Made by a program: the position numbers and the translations under genes. Of a stretch of DNA of 58,255 nucleotides, positions 27,227 to 35,655 are shown one piece after another. The notes under the pieces are model-generated. The model was not told the DNA's origin. It searched no databases and was given only the letters and a program-made list of their open reading frames with translations. Every line of letters begins with the position of its first letter. The first letter of the stretch is position 1. This stretch comes from Streptomyces sp. G-G2 (GTDB lineage Bacteria > Actinomycetota > Actinomycetes > Streptomycetales > Streptomycetaceae): the NCBI RefSeq assembly GCF_030063135.1, contig NZ_JASISO010000053.1, positions 1 to 58,255 of the forward strand. Direction: 5' to 3'.

Positions 27227-27855
27227 GGCGACTCCGGTTCGACGATGACGACGTGCAGGGTGCGGGGGCCGTGCACACCCTCGACTCGATCGAGTTCGAT
27301 GTCGCTGGTGGCGGACGGGCCGGAGATGAAGGTGAGGGGGCGGGTGGGGTCGAGGCGGGCCAGCGCGTCGGGGACGTCAGCGGCGATCTGTTCGGCCCGG
27401 ATCACGCACAGGTGGTAGTCGGGGACGAGGGAGAGGGCGCGTCGGCCCTGCCCGGGGCCGGCATCCAGCACGATGGTGCCGGTGACCGCGATACCGCCGG
27501 CGGCCAGGGTCACGACACCGTCGAGCCGGTCCAGCTCCGGGACGGTGAGCGGCTCGTGGTGCCACTGCCGATCGGAGTCGGGCGGCAGCAGCTCGGCCGG
27601 GAAGCCGGTGGGCAGTGCCAACTGCCTTACTGCCCGACCGGCGAGGGCGGCCTCGATGGCGGCGGGCAGGCCGGCGGGGTCGGTGCGGGTGACGGCGGCG
27701 CGGTAGTCGGCGACCCGCTCGGCGAACAGGCCGACCACGTCCTCGCCCGGGGACAGGTGGCTGCGACGGTAGGCGCGCGGGATCGGCGCGTCCTCGGCCG
27801 GGGTGTCGGCGAGGGCTGCCCTGATCCGTCCCAGGATGGCCTCACGGCTGCTCAA
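27223..27855 (-). CDS. lutC: L-lactate utilisation protein LutC
   Basis: 210 residues, LUD/DUF162 domain. Part of the LutABC iron-sulfur complex that oxidises L-lactate to pyruvate. It starts MSSREAILGRIRAALAD, the common LutC N-terminus, and has GGIAVTGTIVLDAGPGQGRR and SDIELDRVEGVHGPR, both family hallmarks. Overlaps lutB by 4 bp upstream and the mutarotase gene by 4 bp downstream. Confidence 0.94.
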   Translation of the reverse strand: MSSREAILGRIRAALADTPAEDAPIPRAYRRSHLSPGEDVVGLFAERVADYRAAVTRTDPAGLPAAIEAALAGRAVRQLALPTGFPAELLPPDSDRQWHHEPLTVPELDRLDGVVTLAAGGIAVTGTIVLDAGPGQGRRALSLVPDYHLCVIRAEQIAADVPDALARLDPTRPLTFISGPSATSDIELDRVEGVHGPRTLHVVIVEPESP

Positions 27856-29324
27856 CTTCGCTCTTCTTCACGGTTTTTGCGCCACCAGCCGCGGAACGAC
27901 TCGGTGGGCGGGGCGGGAGTGTCGCGGGTGTCGGTCCAGCCGTGCAGCGGTCCGGGGATCCGACCGATCCGTCCGTCGCGGGCCAGCACCTTCCCGCCGA
28001 GTGCCGCCGCCTTCTGGGCGGCGCCGAACAGCCGCGGCGAGTCGAGCACCTTGCCGGCCGCCTTCATCGCCAGCGCCTCCACCGTGTGGCCGCCCTTGGC
28101 CTCGACGACTTTGGCCCGCAGGTGGGCGAGCACCTCCGGGATGTTGATCTTCACGGGGCAGGCGTCGTAGCAGGCCCCGCACAGGGTGGAGGCGAACGGG
28201 AGCGAATCGGCACTGCTTTGATTGTCACTGCCGATGCCGACCAGCTGTGGGGTGAGTACGGCGCCGATCGGCCCCGGGTAGACCGAGCCGTAGGCGTGCC
28301 CGCCGGTGCGTTCGAAGACCGGGCACACGTTGAGGCAGGCCGAGCAGCGGATGCAGCCGAGCGCCTGGCGGCCGACCGGGTCGGCGAGGGTGTCGGTGCG
28401 GCCGTTGTCGAGCAGAACCAGGTGAAAGCTTGACGGGCCGTCACCTTCCGTGGTGCCGGTCCAGGCCGAGGTGTACGGGTTCATCCGCTCCCCCGTTGAG
28501 GAGCGCGGCAGCAGCTGGAGGAAGACCTCCAGATCGCTCCAGGTCGGCACCACCTTCTCGATGCCCATCACGGTGATGAGCGTCTCCGGCAGCGTCAGGC
28601 ACATCCGGCCGTTGCCCTCGGACTCCACCACGAGCACGGTGCCGGTGTCGGCGCAGGCGAAGTTGGCTCCGGAGACGGCGACCTTGGCGGTGAGGAACTT
28701 CTGCCGCAGGTGCCGGCGCGCCGCCTCGGCGAGCTCGCGCGGTTCGTCGGTCAGCCCCTCGGGGGCGGGCTGTCCCCAGTGCCCCATCTCGGCGCGGAAC
28801 AGGTCGCGGATCTCCGTTCGGTTCTTGTGGATCGCCGGGACCAGGATGTGCGAGGGGCGGTCGTCGCCCAACTGCACGATGAGCTCGGCCAGGTCGGTCT
28901 CGTAGGCGGTGATGCCGTGCTCCGCCAGGTGCTCGTTGAGCCCGATCTCCTGGGTGACCATCGACTTGACCTTGACCACCTCCGACTCACCGGTGGCGCA
29001 CACCAGTTCGGTGACGATCCGGTTCGCCTCGGCCGCGTCGCGCGCCCAGTGCACGGTGCCGCCCGCCCTGGTGACCGCTTTCTCCAGCTGAACCAGGTGG
29101 CCGTCGAGGTGACGGGCCGTGTGCTGTTTGATCGCGGCGGCCGACTCGCGCAGCTCCTCCCAGTCGTCGAGTTCGGCGGCCACGGCGAGACGCTTGTCAC
29201 GGATCGTGCCGGTGGCACGCTTGAGGTTGGCCCGCAGCTGGGTGTCCTTCAGGGCAGTGCGGGCGGCCTCGGGAAAGGCCGGGGAACCGAGCCAGACCAC
29301 GCCGCGGTCGCCGGGAGTGCTCAT
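27852..29324 (-). CDS. lutB: L-lactate utilisation iron-sulfur protein LutB
   Basis: 490 residues. An LUD domain fills the first 300 residues (VTELVCATGESEVVKVKSMV, AVSGANFACADTGTVLVVES). It is followed by two 4Fe-4S motifs, CIRCSACLNVCPVF and CGACYDACPVKI, and a C-terminal LutB domain. With LutA and LutC it oxidises L-lactate. The start is the ATG at 29324, overlapping the lutA stop; a 700-codon open frame through it is not all coding. In this operon its lactate probably comes from cleavage of the fucose intermediate. Confidence 0.95.
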   Translation of the reverse strand: MSTPGDRGVVWLGSPAFPEAARTALKDTQLRANLKRATGTIRDKRLAVAAELDDWEELRESAAAIKQHTARHLDGHLVQLEKAVTRAGGTVHWARDAAEANRIVTELVCATGESEVVKVKSMVTQEIGLNEHLAEHGITAYETDLAELIVQLGDDRPSHILVPAIHKNRTEIRDLFRAEMGHWGQPAPEGLTDEPRELAEAARRHLRQKFLTAKVAVSGANFACADTGTVLVVESEGNGRMCLTLPETLITVMGIEKVVPTWSDLEVFLQLLPRSSTGERMNPYTSAWTGTTEGDGPSSFHLVLLDNGRTDTLADPVGRQALGCIRCSACLNVCPVFERTGGHAYGSVYPGPIGAVLTPQLVGIGSDNQSSADSLPFASTLCGACYDACPVKINIPEVLAHLRAKVVEAKGGHTVEALAMKAAGKVLDSPRLFGAAQKAAALGGKVLARDGRIGRIPGPLHGWTDTRDTPAPPTESFRGWWRKNREEERS

Positions 29325-30061
29325 CGGGCGGCTCCTTCCGAACCGGCGAGGATCTCGGCCAGGTGCATGGTCCGCACGGCGCTGCCCTGGCGGGACAGGC
29401 CGCCACCGATGTGCAGCAGGCAGGAGTTGTCGGCGGCGCACAGCACCTCGGCACCGCTGGCCCGGACCGCGTCGGTCTTGTCGGCGAGCATCGCGGCGGA
29501 GGTGTCGGCGTTCTTGACCGCGAAGGTGCCGCCGAAGCCGCAGCAGGAGTCGGCCGCGGGCACCTCGACCAGTTCGATGTCCCGGACCGCGCTCAGCAGT
29601 TCGTAGGGGCGCTCGCCCAGGTGCAGTCCGCGCAGCGAATGGCAGGTGGGGTGGTAGGCGACCTTGTGCGGGAAGCGGGCGCCGACGTCGGTGACGCCCA
29701 GTACGTCGGTCAGGAACTCGGTGAACTCGTGGACCCTGGGCACGAGGTCGGCGACGTGGCGCTGGAGTGCCGCGGGTGCGTACTGCGCGGCCAGCACCGG
29801 GTGGTTCTCCCGGACCATGCCGGCGCAGGAGGCGGACGGGGTGACGATCGCGTCGTAGTCGGCGAAGGTGCGCGCGAAGCGGGCGACCAGCGGGACGGCG
29901 TCGGGGCGGTAGCCGGTGTTGAAGTGCATCTGGCCGCAGCAGGTCTGCTCCTGCGGGAAGTCCACCGTGTGGCCCAGGCGTTCCAGGACCTCGACCACGG
30001 CACGTCCGGTGCCGGGGAAAAGCGTGTCGTTGAAGCACGTGATGAACAGGGCGATCCGCAT
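29321..30061 (-). CDS. lutA: L-lactate utilisation protein LutA (CCG-domain)
   Basis: 246 residues with two cysteine-rich CCG domains: EQTCCGQMHFNTGY with SCAGMVRE in the first half and ADSCCGFGGTFAVKN in the second, plus CHSLRGLHLGERP. These ligate a non-cubane iron-sulfur cluster in LutA/GlpC-type proteins. The ATG at 30061 overlaps the preceding reductase stop in a TGATG junction. Confidence 0.95.
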   Translation of the reverse strand: MRIALFITCFNDTLFPGTGRAVVEVLERLGHTVDFPQEQTCCGQMHFNTGYRPDAVPLVARFARTFADYDAIVTPSASCAGMVRENHPVLAAQYAPAALQRHVADLVPRVHEFTEFLTDVLGVTDVGARFPHKVAYHPTCHSLRGLHLGERPYELLSAVRDIELVEVPAADSCCGFGGTFAVKNADTSAAMLADKTDAVRASGAEVLCAADNSCLLHIGGGLSRQGSAVRTMHLAEILAGSEGAAR

Positions 30062-31047
30062 CAGCGCACCTCGTCAGGGGTCGGAACCTCGGGCGGCAAC
30101 AGCCCGAGGTCCTTCAGTTCGGTCCACAGCGGGGCCGGCACCGGGTGCCGGACCATCGCGGCCGCGTCCTCCACCTCGGCGGCGCTGCGGGCACCGACCA
30201 ACACGCTCGCCACGGCCGGGTGGCCGAACGGAAAGCGCAGCGCGGCTGCCCGCAGCGGCACCCCGTGGCGTGCGCAGACCGCTTCGAGCTGCAGGGCACG
30301 GTGCACCAGCTCCTGCGGCGCCGCGGCGTAGTCGAAGGTGGCGCCGGGTTTCGGGTCGGCCAGCAGGCCGGAGTTGAAGGCTCCGCCGACGACCACGCTG
30401 ACGCCACGTTCGGCGGCGAGCGGGAGCAGCTCGGTGAGGCCGCGCTGGTCGAGCAGGCTGTACCGGCCGGCCAGCAGGACCACGTCGAGGTCGGTCTCGC
30501 GCACGAAGCGCGCGGGCAGCTCGGCCTGGTTCATGCCGATCCCGATCGCGCCGAGCATGCCCTCGTCGCGCATCCGGGCCAACGCCGGGTAGGCCTGACT
30601 GAGCGCTTGCCCGGCATGGTCGACCGGGTCGTGCAGAAACGCGATGTCGATCCGGTCCAGGTCGAGCCGGTTCAGGCTCTCCTCGATCGAGCGGCGCACA
30701 CCGCCGACGCTGAAGTCCCAGCGCCGACGGTGGGTGGCGGGCACGGCGAAGCCGTTGGCCAGGTCGTCACCGCGAGCTCCCGGGACCGGTTCCAGGAGGC
30801 GCCCGACCTTGGTGGATATGACGTACTCGTTCCGGGGGTACGAGTGCAGGGCGCCGCCCAGGCGGCGCTCGGAGAGGCCGAGCCCGTAGTGCGGGGCGGT
30901 GTCGAAGTAGCGGATGCCGGACGCCCAGGCGGTGGCCACCGCTTCCTCGGCATGCGCATCGATGACCGGGGCGAAGAGGTTGCCCAGGGCGGCCGCACCG
31001 AAGGCCAGCCGGCTCACTTCGACCGCGCTGCGGCCGAGCGTCGTCAC
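30061..31047 (-). CDS. Aldo/keto reductase, probable L-fucose dehydrogenase
   Basis: 328 residues. It would oxidise L-fucose to L-fucono-lactone with NAD(P). The (beta/alpha)8 reductase core shows YFDTAPHYGLGLSERRLG (catalytic Asp and Tyr), VISTKVGR (Lys) and IAFLHDPVDH (His); C-terminal SVLVGARSAAEV binds the cofactor. The GTG at 31047 overlaps the dehydrogenase stop (GTGA). Substrate is inferred from its position in the operon and from characterised L-fucose dehydrogenases of this family. Confidence 0.85.
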   Translation of the reverse strand: MTTLGRSAVEVSRLAFGAAALGNLFAPVIDAHAEEAVATAWASGIRYFDTAPHYGLGLSERRLGGALHSYPRNEYVISTKVGRLLEPVPGARGDDLANGFAVPATHRRRWDFSVGGVRRSIEESLNRLDLDRIDIAFLHDPVDHAGQALSQAYPALARMRDEGMLGAIGIGMNQAELPARFVRETDLDVVLLAGRYSLLDQRGLTELLPLAAERGVSVVVGGAFNSGLLADPKPGATFDYAAAPQELVHRALQLEAVCARHGVPLRAAALRFPFGHPAVASVLVGARSAAEVEDAAAMVRHPVPAPLWTELKDLGLLPPEVPTPDEVR

Positions 31048-31808
31048 GGTGCGGGCTCCGGTCGCAGGCGCAGCCCCGCCATCCCGCCGTCCACCGCCAG
31101 CGCCGTCCCCGTGGTGCTGCCCGCGGCCGGCGAGGCGAGGTAGGCGATGGCGGCCGCCACCTCCTCCGCGGTCACCAACCGCCCCGTGGGCTGACGGGCC
31201 TCCAGCGCGGCGCGCTCGGCCTGTGGGTCGGCGGCCGCGTCCAGCAGACGGCCGACCCACGGCGTGTCCACCGTCCCGGGGTTCACGCAGTTCACCCGGA
31301 TGCCCTCCCGCACGTGATCGGCCGCCATCGCCAGCGTGAGCGAGAGGACCGCCCCCTTGCTCGCCGAGTAGAGGGCGCGCTGTGGCAGACCTGTGGTGGC
31401 GGCGATCGAGCAGGTGTTCACGACCGCCGCGCGCCCGGAGTGCCGCAGGTACGGCAGGGCCGCACGCGTGGTGCGCACGATGCCGAGCACGTTGACGTCC
31501 AGGACCCGGTGCCACTGCTCGTCGGGGTTGTCCTCGACGGTGCCGGCGGCGCCGATGCCGGCGTTGTTGACCAGGATGTCGATCCCGCCGAGGGCCTCGG
31601 CCGCCCCTTCGACGGCCGCGCGCACGGACTGGTCGTCGGACACGTCTGCGGTGTACCCGCGCAGTGGGGCGGGCGTACCGCTCGGGTCCAGGTCGAGCAC
31701 GGCGACCCGCGCGCCGCGCTCGCCGAGCAGTTGGGCGGTGGCCAGCCCGATACCGCAGGCGCCGCCGGTGACGAGCGCCTTGAGCCCGTCGAGGTCGCGG
31801 GTGGTCAT
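31044..31808 (-). CDS. SDR oxidoreductase, probable 2-keto-3-deoxy-L-fuconate 4-dehydrogenase
   Basis: 254 residues, classical short-chain dehydrogenase: TGGACGIG dinucleotide motif, NNAG, catalytic Ser in NTCSIAATTG and the YSASK pair, and VNPGTVDTPWV after it. It would oxidise 2-keto-3-deoxy-L-fuconate to the 2,4-diketo compound. It overlaps the dehydratase gene by 4 bp. The substrate assignment rests on the gene order with FucD and an FAH hydrolase. Confidence 0.85.
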   Translation of the reverse strand: MTTRDLDGLKALVTGGACGIGLATAQLLGERGARVAVLDLDPSGTPAPLRGYTADVSDDQSVRAAVEGAAEALGGIDILVNNAGIGAAGTVEDNPDEQWHRVLDVNVLGIVRTTRAALPYLRHSGRAAVVNTCSIAATTGLPQRALYSASKGAVLSLTLAMAADHVREGIRVNCVNPGTVDTPWVGRLLDAAADPQAERAALEARQPTGRLVTAEEVAAAIAYLASPAAGSTTGTALAVDGGMAGLRLRPEPAP

Positions 31809-33172
31809 GCGGTCAGCTCCGTTTCGGCGAGGGCGGCCCCGGCCAGGTCGGCGGCCCAGAACGAGCCGTGCGGGTAGACGAACGTGTCGATCGCGCCCTG
31901 GTGCATCTGCGCGGAGAAGCCGGGCAGGGTGGGGGCGCGGTAGTGTCCGGCCTCGATCACCACGGGGTCCAGGAAGTGCTGGTGCAGGTGGTCGACGTAC
32001 TCGATCACCCGGTCATGGGAGGTCCCGGAGAGGGCGACGTAGTCGAACATCGACAGGTGCTGGACCAGTTCGCACAGGCCCACCCCGCCCGCGTGCGGGC
32101 AGACCGGCATACCGAATTTGGCGGCCAGCAGGAGGATCGCCAGGTTCTCGTTGACACCCGCGACCCGGGCCGCGTCCAGCTGGAGCACATCGATCGCACC
32201 GGCCTGGAGCAACTGCTTGAACACGACCCGGTTCTGCACGTGCTCGCCCGTGGCGACCTTGACCGGGGCGACCGCCCGCCGGATGGCCGCGTGCCCGAGC
32301 ACGTCGTCGGGGCTGGTGGGCTCCTCGATCCAGTACGGGTCGAACTCCGCGAGCGCGTTGGTCCAGTCGATCGCCTCGGCCACGTTCCAGCGCTGGTTGG
32401 CGTCGATGGCCATCCGGATGTCGGGCCCGACGGCGGCGCGGGCTGTGCGGCAGCGACGGATGTCGTCGGCCAGGTCGGCGCCGACCTTCAGCTTGATCTG
32501 GGTGAAGCCGTCGGCGACCGCCTCTTTGGCCAGGCAGATCAGCTTCTCGTCGGAGTAACCCAGCCAGCCCGGCGAGGTGGTGTACGCGGGGTACCCGCTC
32601 CGCAGCAGTTCGGCGGCCCGTTCGCCGGCACCCGCCTTGCCCCGGCGCAGCAGCTCCATCGCCTCCTCGGGGGTGATCGCGTCGGCGATGTAACGGAAGT
32701 CCACCTGGGAGACCAGCCACTCGGGCTCCGCATCGGCGAGCAGCTGCCACAGCGGCTTGCCCTCGCGTTTGGCGGCCAGATCCCAGGCGGCGTTGACCAC
32801 GGCGCCGATCGCCATGTGCATCACGCCCTTCTCGGGGCCCAGCCAGCGCAGTTGGCTGTCACCGATCAGGTCCCGGTACAGCGCCCCCGGATCGGCGCAC
32901 AGCTCGGCCACCGGGCGGCCCACGACGTGGCCGCGCAGCGACTCGATCGCGGCGACCTGCACGTCGTTGCCGCGGCCGATGGTGAAGGTGAAGCCGTGGC
33001 CCTCGTGGCCGCCGTCCGAGGCGCGCAGCACCAGGTAGGCGGCCGAGTAGTCCGGGTCGGGGTTCATCGCGTCGGACCCGTCCAGCTCCCGGGAGGTGGG
33101 GAAGCGGATGTCATAGGTGTCGACGGCGGTGATCCGCACGGTGGAATCAGCAGACAACGGGGGGCCTTTCAC
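31805..33172 (-). CDS. L-fuconate dehydratase, enolase superfamily
   Basis: Converts L-fuconate to 2-keto-3-deoxy-L-fuconate with Mg2+. About 450 residues. The mandelate-racemase-type active site is complete: QIKLKVGADL (general-base Lys pair), metal ligands in MAIDANQRW, WIEEPTSPDD and VATGEHVQNR, and the catalytic His in CPHAGGVGLCE. The long N-terminal capping domain and GTSHDRVIEYVDHLHQHF tail match FucD of Xanthomonas. The GTG at 33172 overlaps the hydrolase stop (GTGA), but a TTG at 33157 is better placed behind AAAGG. Confidence 0.93.
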   Translation of the reverse strand: MKGPPLSADSTVRITAVDTYDIRFPTSRELDGSDAMNPDPDYSAAYLVLRASDGGHEGHGFTFTIGRGNDVQVAAIESLRGHVVGRPVAELCADPGALYRDLIGDSQLRWLGPEKGVMHMAIGAVVNAAWDLAAKREGKPLWQLLADAEPEWLVSQVDFRYIADAITPEEAMELLRRGKAGAGERAAELLRSGYPAYTTSPGWLGYSDEKLICLAKEAVADGFTQIKLKVGADLADDIRRCRTARAAVGPDIRMAIDANQRWNVAEAIDWTNALAEFDPYWIEEPTSPDDVLGHAAIRRAVAPVKVATGEHVQNRVVFKQLLQAGAIDVLQLDAARVAGVNENLAILLLAAKFGMPVCPHAGGVGLCELVQHLSMFDYVALSGTSHDRVIEYVDHLHQHFLDPVVIEAGHYRAPTLPGFSAQMHQGAIDTFVYPHGSFWAADLAGAALAETELTA

Positions 33173-34020
33173 GCGTTGGCGAAGGTCTGGCGCTGGGTGC
33201 CGAGGCCGTCGATGGACAGCTCGACGGTGTCGCCCGCGCGCAGGTACGGGGTGCCGGGCAGGCCCAGGGCCACGCCGGCCGGGGTGCCGGTGTTGATCAC
33301 GTCGCCGGGATTGAGCACCATGTACTGGCTCAGGTACCAGACCAGGTGATCGACGGCGAAGACCATGTGCTTGGTGTTGCCCGCCTGCCGGACCTCACCA
33401 TTGACCGCCAGCCCGAGAGCCAGGGCCTGCGGGTCGGCGATCTCGTCGGCCGGCACGAGCCACGGACCGAGCGGGTTGAAGCTCTCGCAGGACTTGCCGA
33501 GGTCCCACTGCCCCGAGTACTCCAGCTGGAACTCGCGCTCGGAGACGTCGTTGCTGATCGCGTAACCGGCGATCACCCCGGCGGCGTCCTGCGGCGAGGA
33601 CAGGTAACGGGCCTGACGGCCGATCACCACCGCGAGCTCGACCTCCCAGTCCGTCTTGACCGAACCGCGCGGGATCAGCACCTGGTCGTACGGGCCGACC
33701 ACGGTGGCCGGGTCCTTCAGAAAGACCACCGGACGCTCCGGGATCGCCGCCCCGGTCTCCTCGGCGTGGTCGCGGTAGTTGAGCCCGATGCAGACCACCT
33801 TGCCCGGCCGGGCTACCGGGGCGCCCACCCGCAGGCCGGCTGGGTCCAGCTCCGGCAGTGTGCCCGCCGTGAGCGCCTGACGGACCCGCTCTACGCCGTC
33901 CCCGGCGAGGAAGCTCCCGTCGATCTGTTCGGTCAGACCCGACAACGCATACGTGCGCCCGTCATCGGTGAGGACCGCAGGCGTCTCCGCAGCGGGATCG
34001 CCGAGCTGAATCAACTTCAT
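33169..34020 (-). CDS. Fumarylacetoacetate-hydrolase-family protein, probable 2,4-diketo-3-deoxy-L-fuconate hydrolase
   Basis: 283 residues, first gene of the fucose catabolic operon. The FAH fold is shown by CIGLNYRDHAEETG, FLKDPATVVGPYD, and metal ligands in KTDWEVELAVVIGR and GYAISNDVSEREFQ, and PGDVINTGTPAGV closes the active site. In the oxidative L-fucose route this enzyme cleaves the diketo acid to pyruvate and L-lactate, which fits the lutABC genes downstream. The ATG at 34020 follows AAGGAG. Confidence 0.87.
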   Translation of the reverse strand: MKLIQLGDPAAETPAVLTDDGRTYALSGLTEQIDGSFLAGDGVERVRQALTAGTLPELDPAGLRVGAPVARPGKVVCIGLNYRDHAEETGAAIPERPVVFLKDPATVVGPYDQVLIPRGSVKTDWEVELAVVIGRQARYLSSPQDAAGVIAGYAISNDVSEREFQLEYSGQWDLGKSCESFNPLGPWLVPADEIADPQALALGLAVNGEVRQAGNTKHMVFAVDHLVWYLSQYMVLNPGDVINTGTPAGVALGLPGTPYLRAGDTVELSIDGLGTQRQTFANA

Positions 34021-34136
34021 GTGCGCGTCTCCTTGTCGCTCCGAAGGCCACCGCCTCCATCGCTGAACACCTCTCGCGGTACCGGTCTGCCCGCAGTGCG
34101 TCGCTCCGGACGACTGGGCACTGACCCCGCGAGATA

Positions 34137-34204
34137 CATCCGATCTATCGGCGCCCTCCGACCATACGAGCAGCATCCCCGCTATCGCAAGAAGTCCTCC
34201 GATG
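34137..34204 (-). promoter_or_regulatory. Promoter/operator of the fucose catabolic operon
   Basis: On the minus strand TTGCGA (complement of 34185-34190), an 18-base spacer ending GCTCG, then TATGGT (34161-34166). CATCGGA lies just upstream (complement of 34198-34204), and CGATAGATCGGATG just downstream (complement of 34137-34150) inside a 17-base palindrome at 34133-34149. Same layout as the two plus-strand modules. Confidence 0.65.
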
Positions 34205-34285
34205 TCTCTTCTCGCATCTCGCACCGACCCTCCCCCGCTCTCCGTGTGAGCAGCTGGCACAGGTCGCGGGCTGCGGCTCGTCACT

Positions 34286-34376
34286 CGAATATCACGGTGG
34301 AATTCATCAGAGGTCTCCTCTTGTCAGCTTTGTTTCAGGCTCGTAAGGTCCTGCCTACCGCGATCCATCCGATGAC
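34286..34376 (+). promoter_or_regulatory. Promoter/operator of the ABC importer at 34506-38239
   Basis: TTGTCA (34321-34326), 17-base spacer ending GCTCG, TAAGGT (34344-34349). TTCATCAGA precedes it and CGATCCATCCGATG follows at 34361-34374. Aligns with the module upstream of the fucosidase gene over about 90 bp. Confidence 0.7.
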
Positions 34377-34505
34377 TGCGGGAGATGCTCCGCCGCCAGC
34401 TCGGCAACAGTGCTCCCGGTTCTCGCACCCACACACCGGCTGCCGCGGCCGCTTCACCGCTCCCCTGCCTCACAGGACCCAGGCCTTCCAAGGAGACCAA
34501 GCACC

Positions 34506-35558
34506 ATGAAGCCTCGCTCCTCCAGAATCGCGGCCGCGGCCGCCACCCTCGTCGTGCTGGCGGGCTTCGCCACGGCCTGCAACCGCGGCAGCGACTCGAG
34601 CTCCGCCGCGTCCGGTGGCGGGAAGCCCAAGATCGGCATCGACCTGCCCCGCGCCGACTCGGACTTCTGGAACTCCTACGCGCAGTACCTCAAGTCGGGC
34701 GTCTCGTCCGAGGGCCTGAACATCCTGCCGGTGAGCAACTCCGGCAACGACGTCACCAAGCTGGTCGCCAACGTGCAGATCTTCCAGAACACCGGCGCCA
34801 AGGCGATCGTGATGGCCCCTCAGGACACCGGCGCCATCGCCACCACCCTGGACGCGCTGGCCGCCAAGAAGATCCCCGTGGTCAGCGTCGACACCCGCCC
34901 GGACCAGGGCCAGGTGTACATGGTGGTGCGCGCCGACAACAAGGCGTACGGCACCAAGGCCTGCGAGTTCCTGGGCAAGCAACTCGGCGGCAAGGGGAAG
35001 GTGGCGGAGTTCCAGGGCTCGCTGGACTCGATCAACGGGCGCGACCGCTCGCAGGCCTTCGCCTCCTGCATGAAAAGCCAGTTCCCCGGCATCCAGGTGA
35101 TCGAGCTGCCCACCGACTGGAAGGGCGACGTGGCCTCCGCCAAGCTGCAGTCCACTCTGGCCGCCAACCCCGACCTGAACGGCATCTACATGCAGGCGGG
35201 CGGCGCCTTCCTGCAGCCCACCCTGGCCCTGCTGCAGCAGAAGGGTCTGCTCAAGCCCGTCGGCCAGCCCGGCCACATCGCCATCGTCTCCAACGACGGC
35301 ATCCCCGCCGAATTCGACGCGATCCGCCAGGGCCAGATCGACGCCACCGTCTCCCAGCCCGCCGACCTGTACGCCAAGTACGCGCTGTTCTACGCCGAGG
35401 CCGCCGCGGAGGGCAAGACCTTCCAGGCCGGCCCCACCGACCACCAGTCCACCATCATCTCGCTGCCCAACGGCCTGGAGGACCAGCTGCCCGCCCCGCT
35501 GGTGACCAAGGACAACGTGGACGACACATCCCTGTGGGGCAACAACGTCGGCCACTGA
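34506..35558 (+). CDS. Sugar-binding lipoprotein of ABC importer (probable L-fucose)
   Basis: 350 residues. Lipoprotein signal with lipobox ending FATAC, then a type 1 periplasmic-binding-protein fold (KIGIDLPRADSDFWNSYAQY, VDTRPDQGQVYMVVRADNKAYG, NGIYMQAGGAFLQPTLALL). It delivers sugar to the ATPase and permease encoded next. The ATG at 34506 follows AAGGAG. Its promoter module is shared with the fucosidase and the fucose catabolic operon, so L-fucose is the likely ligand; nothing in the protein alone proves it. Confidence 0.88.
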   Translation: MKPRSSRIAAAAATLVVLAGFATACNRGSDSSSAASGGGKPKIGIDLPRADSDFWNSYAQYLKSGVSSEGLNILPVSNSGNDVTKLVANVQIFQNTGAKAIVMAPQDTGAIATTLDALAAKKIPVVSVDTRPDQGQVYMVVRADNKAYGTKACEFLGKQLGGKGKVAEFQGSLDSINGRDRSQAFASCMKSQFPGIQVIELPTDWKGDVASAKLQSTLAANPDLNGIYMQAGGAFLQPTLALLQQKGLLKPVGQPGHIAIVSNDGIPAEFDAIRQGQIDATVSQPADLYAKYALFYAEAAAEGKTFQAGPTDHQSTIISLPNGLEDQLPAPLVTKDNVDDTSLWGNNVGH

Positions 35559-35571
35559 CACACACCGATCC

Positions 35572-35627
35572 CCCGCGAGCGGCGAGCCCTCGAACCCCTG
35601 CCCCGACGGGGGCTTGCCGCTCGCGGG
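35572..35627 (+). terminator. Intercistronic stem-loop after the binding-protein gene
   Basis: CCCGCGAGCGGCGAGCCC (35572-35589) pairs with GGGCTTGCCGCTCGCGGG (35610-35627), with one mismatch. It sits between the binding-protein stop and the ATPase start and probably attenuates or stabilises the message so that more binding protein is made than transporter. Confidence 0.65.
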
Positions 35628-35655
35628 CACCTCCGCGGAAAGGACCCCAGCCGCC

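Larger units (their letters stand above)
34021..34505. other. Divergent control region between fucose catabolic and transport operons
   Basis: 485 bp with promoters for both directions (listed separately). The first 110 bases upstream of the hydrolase form its untranslated leader. No open frame here looks coding. Confidence 0.6.

Noticed and set aside
27852..30038. A 728-codon frame as one long LutB
   Set aside because: The first 238 codons are an out-of-frame shadow of lutA; the ATG at 29324 overlaps the lutA stop as in the rest of the operon.
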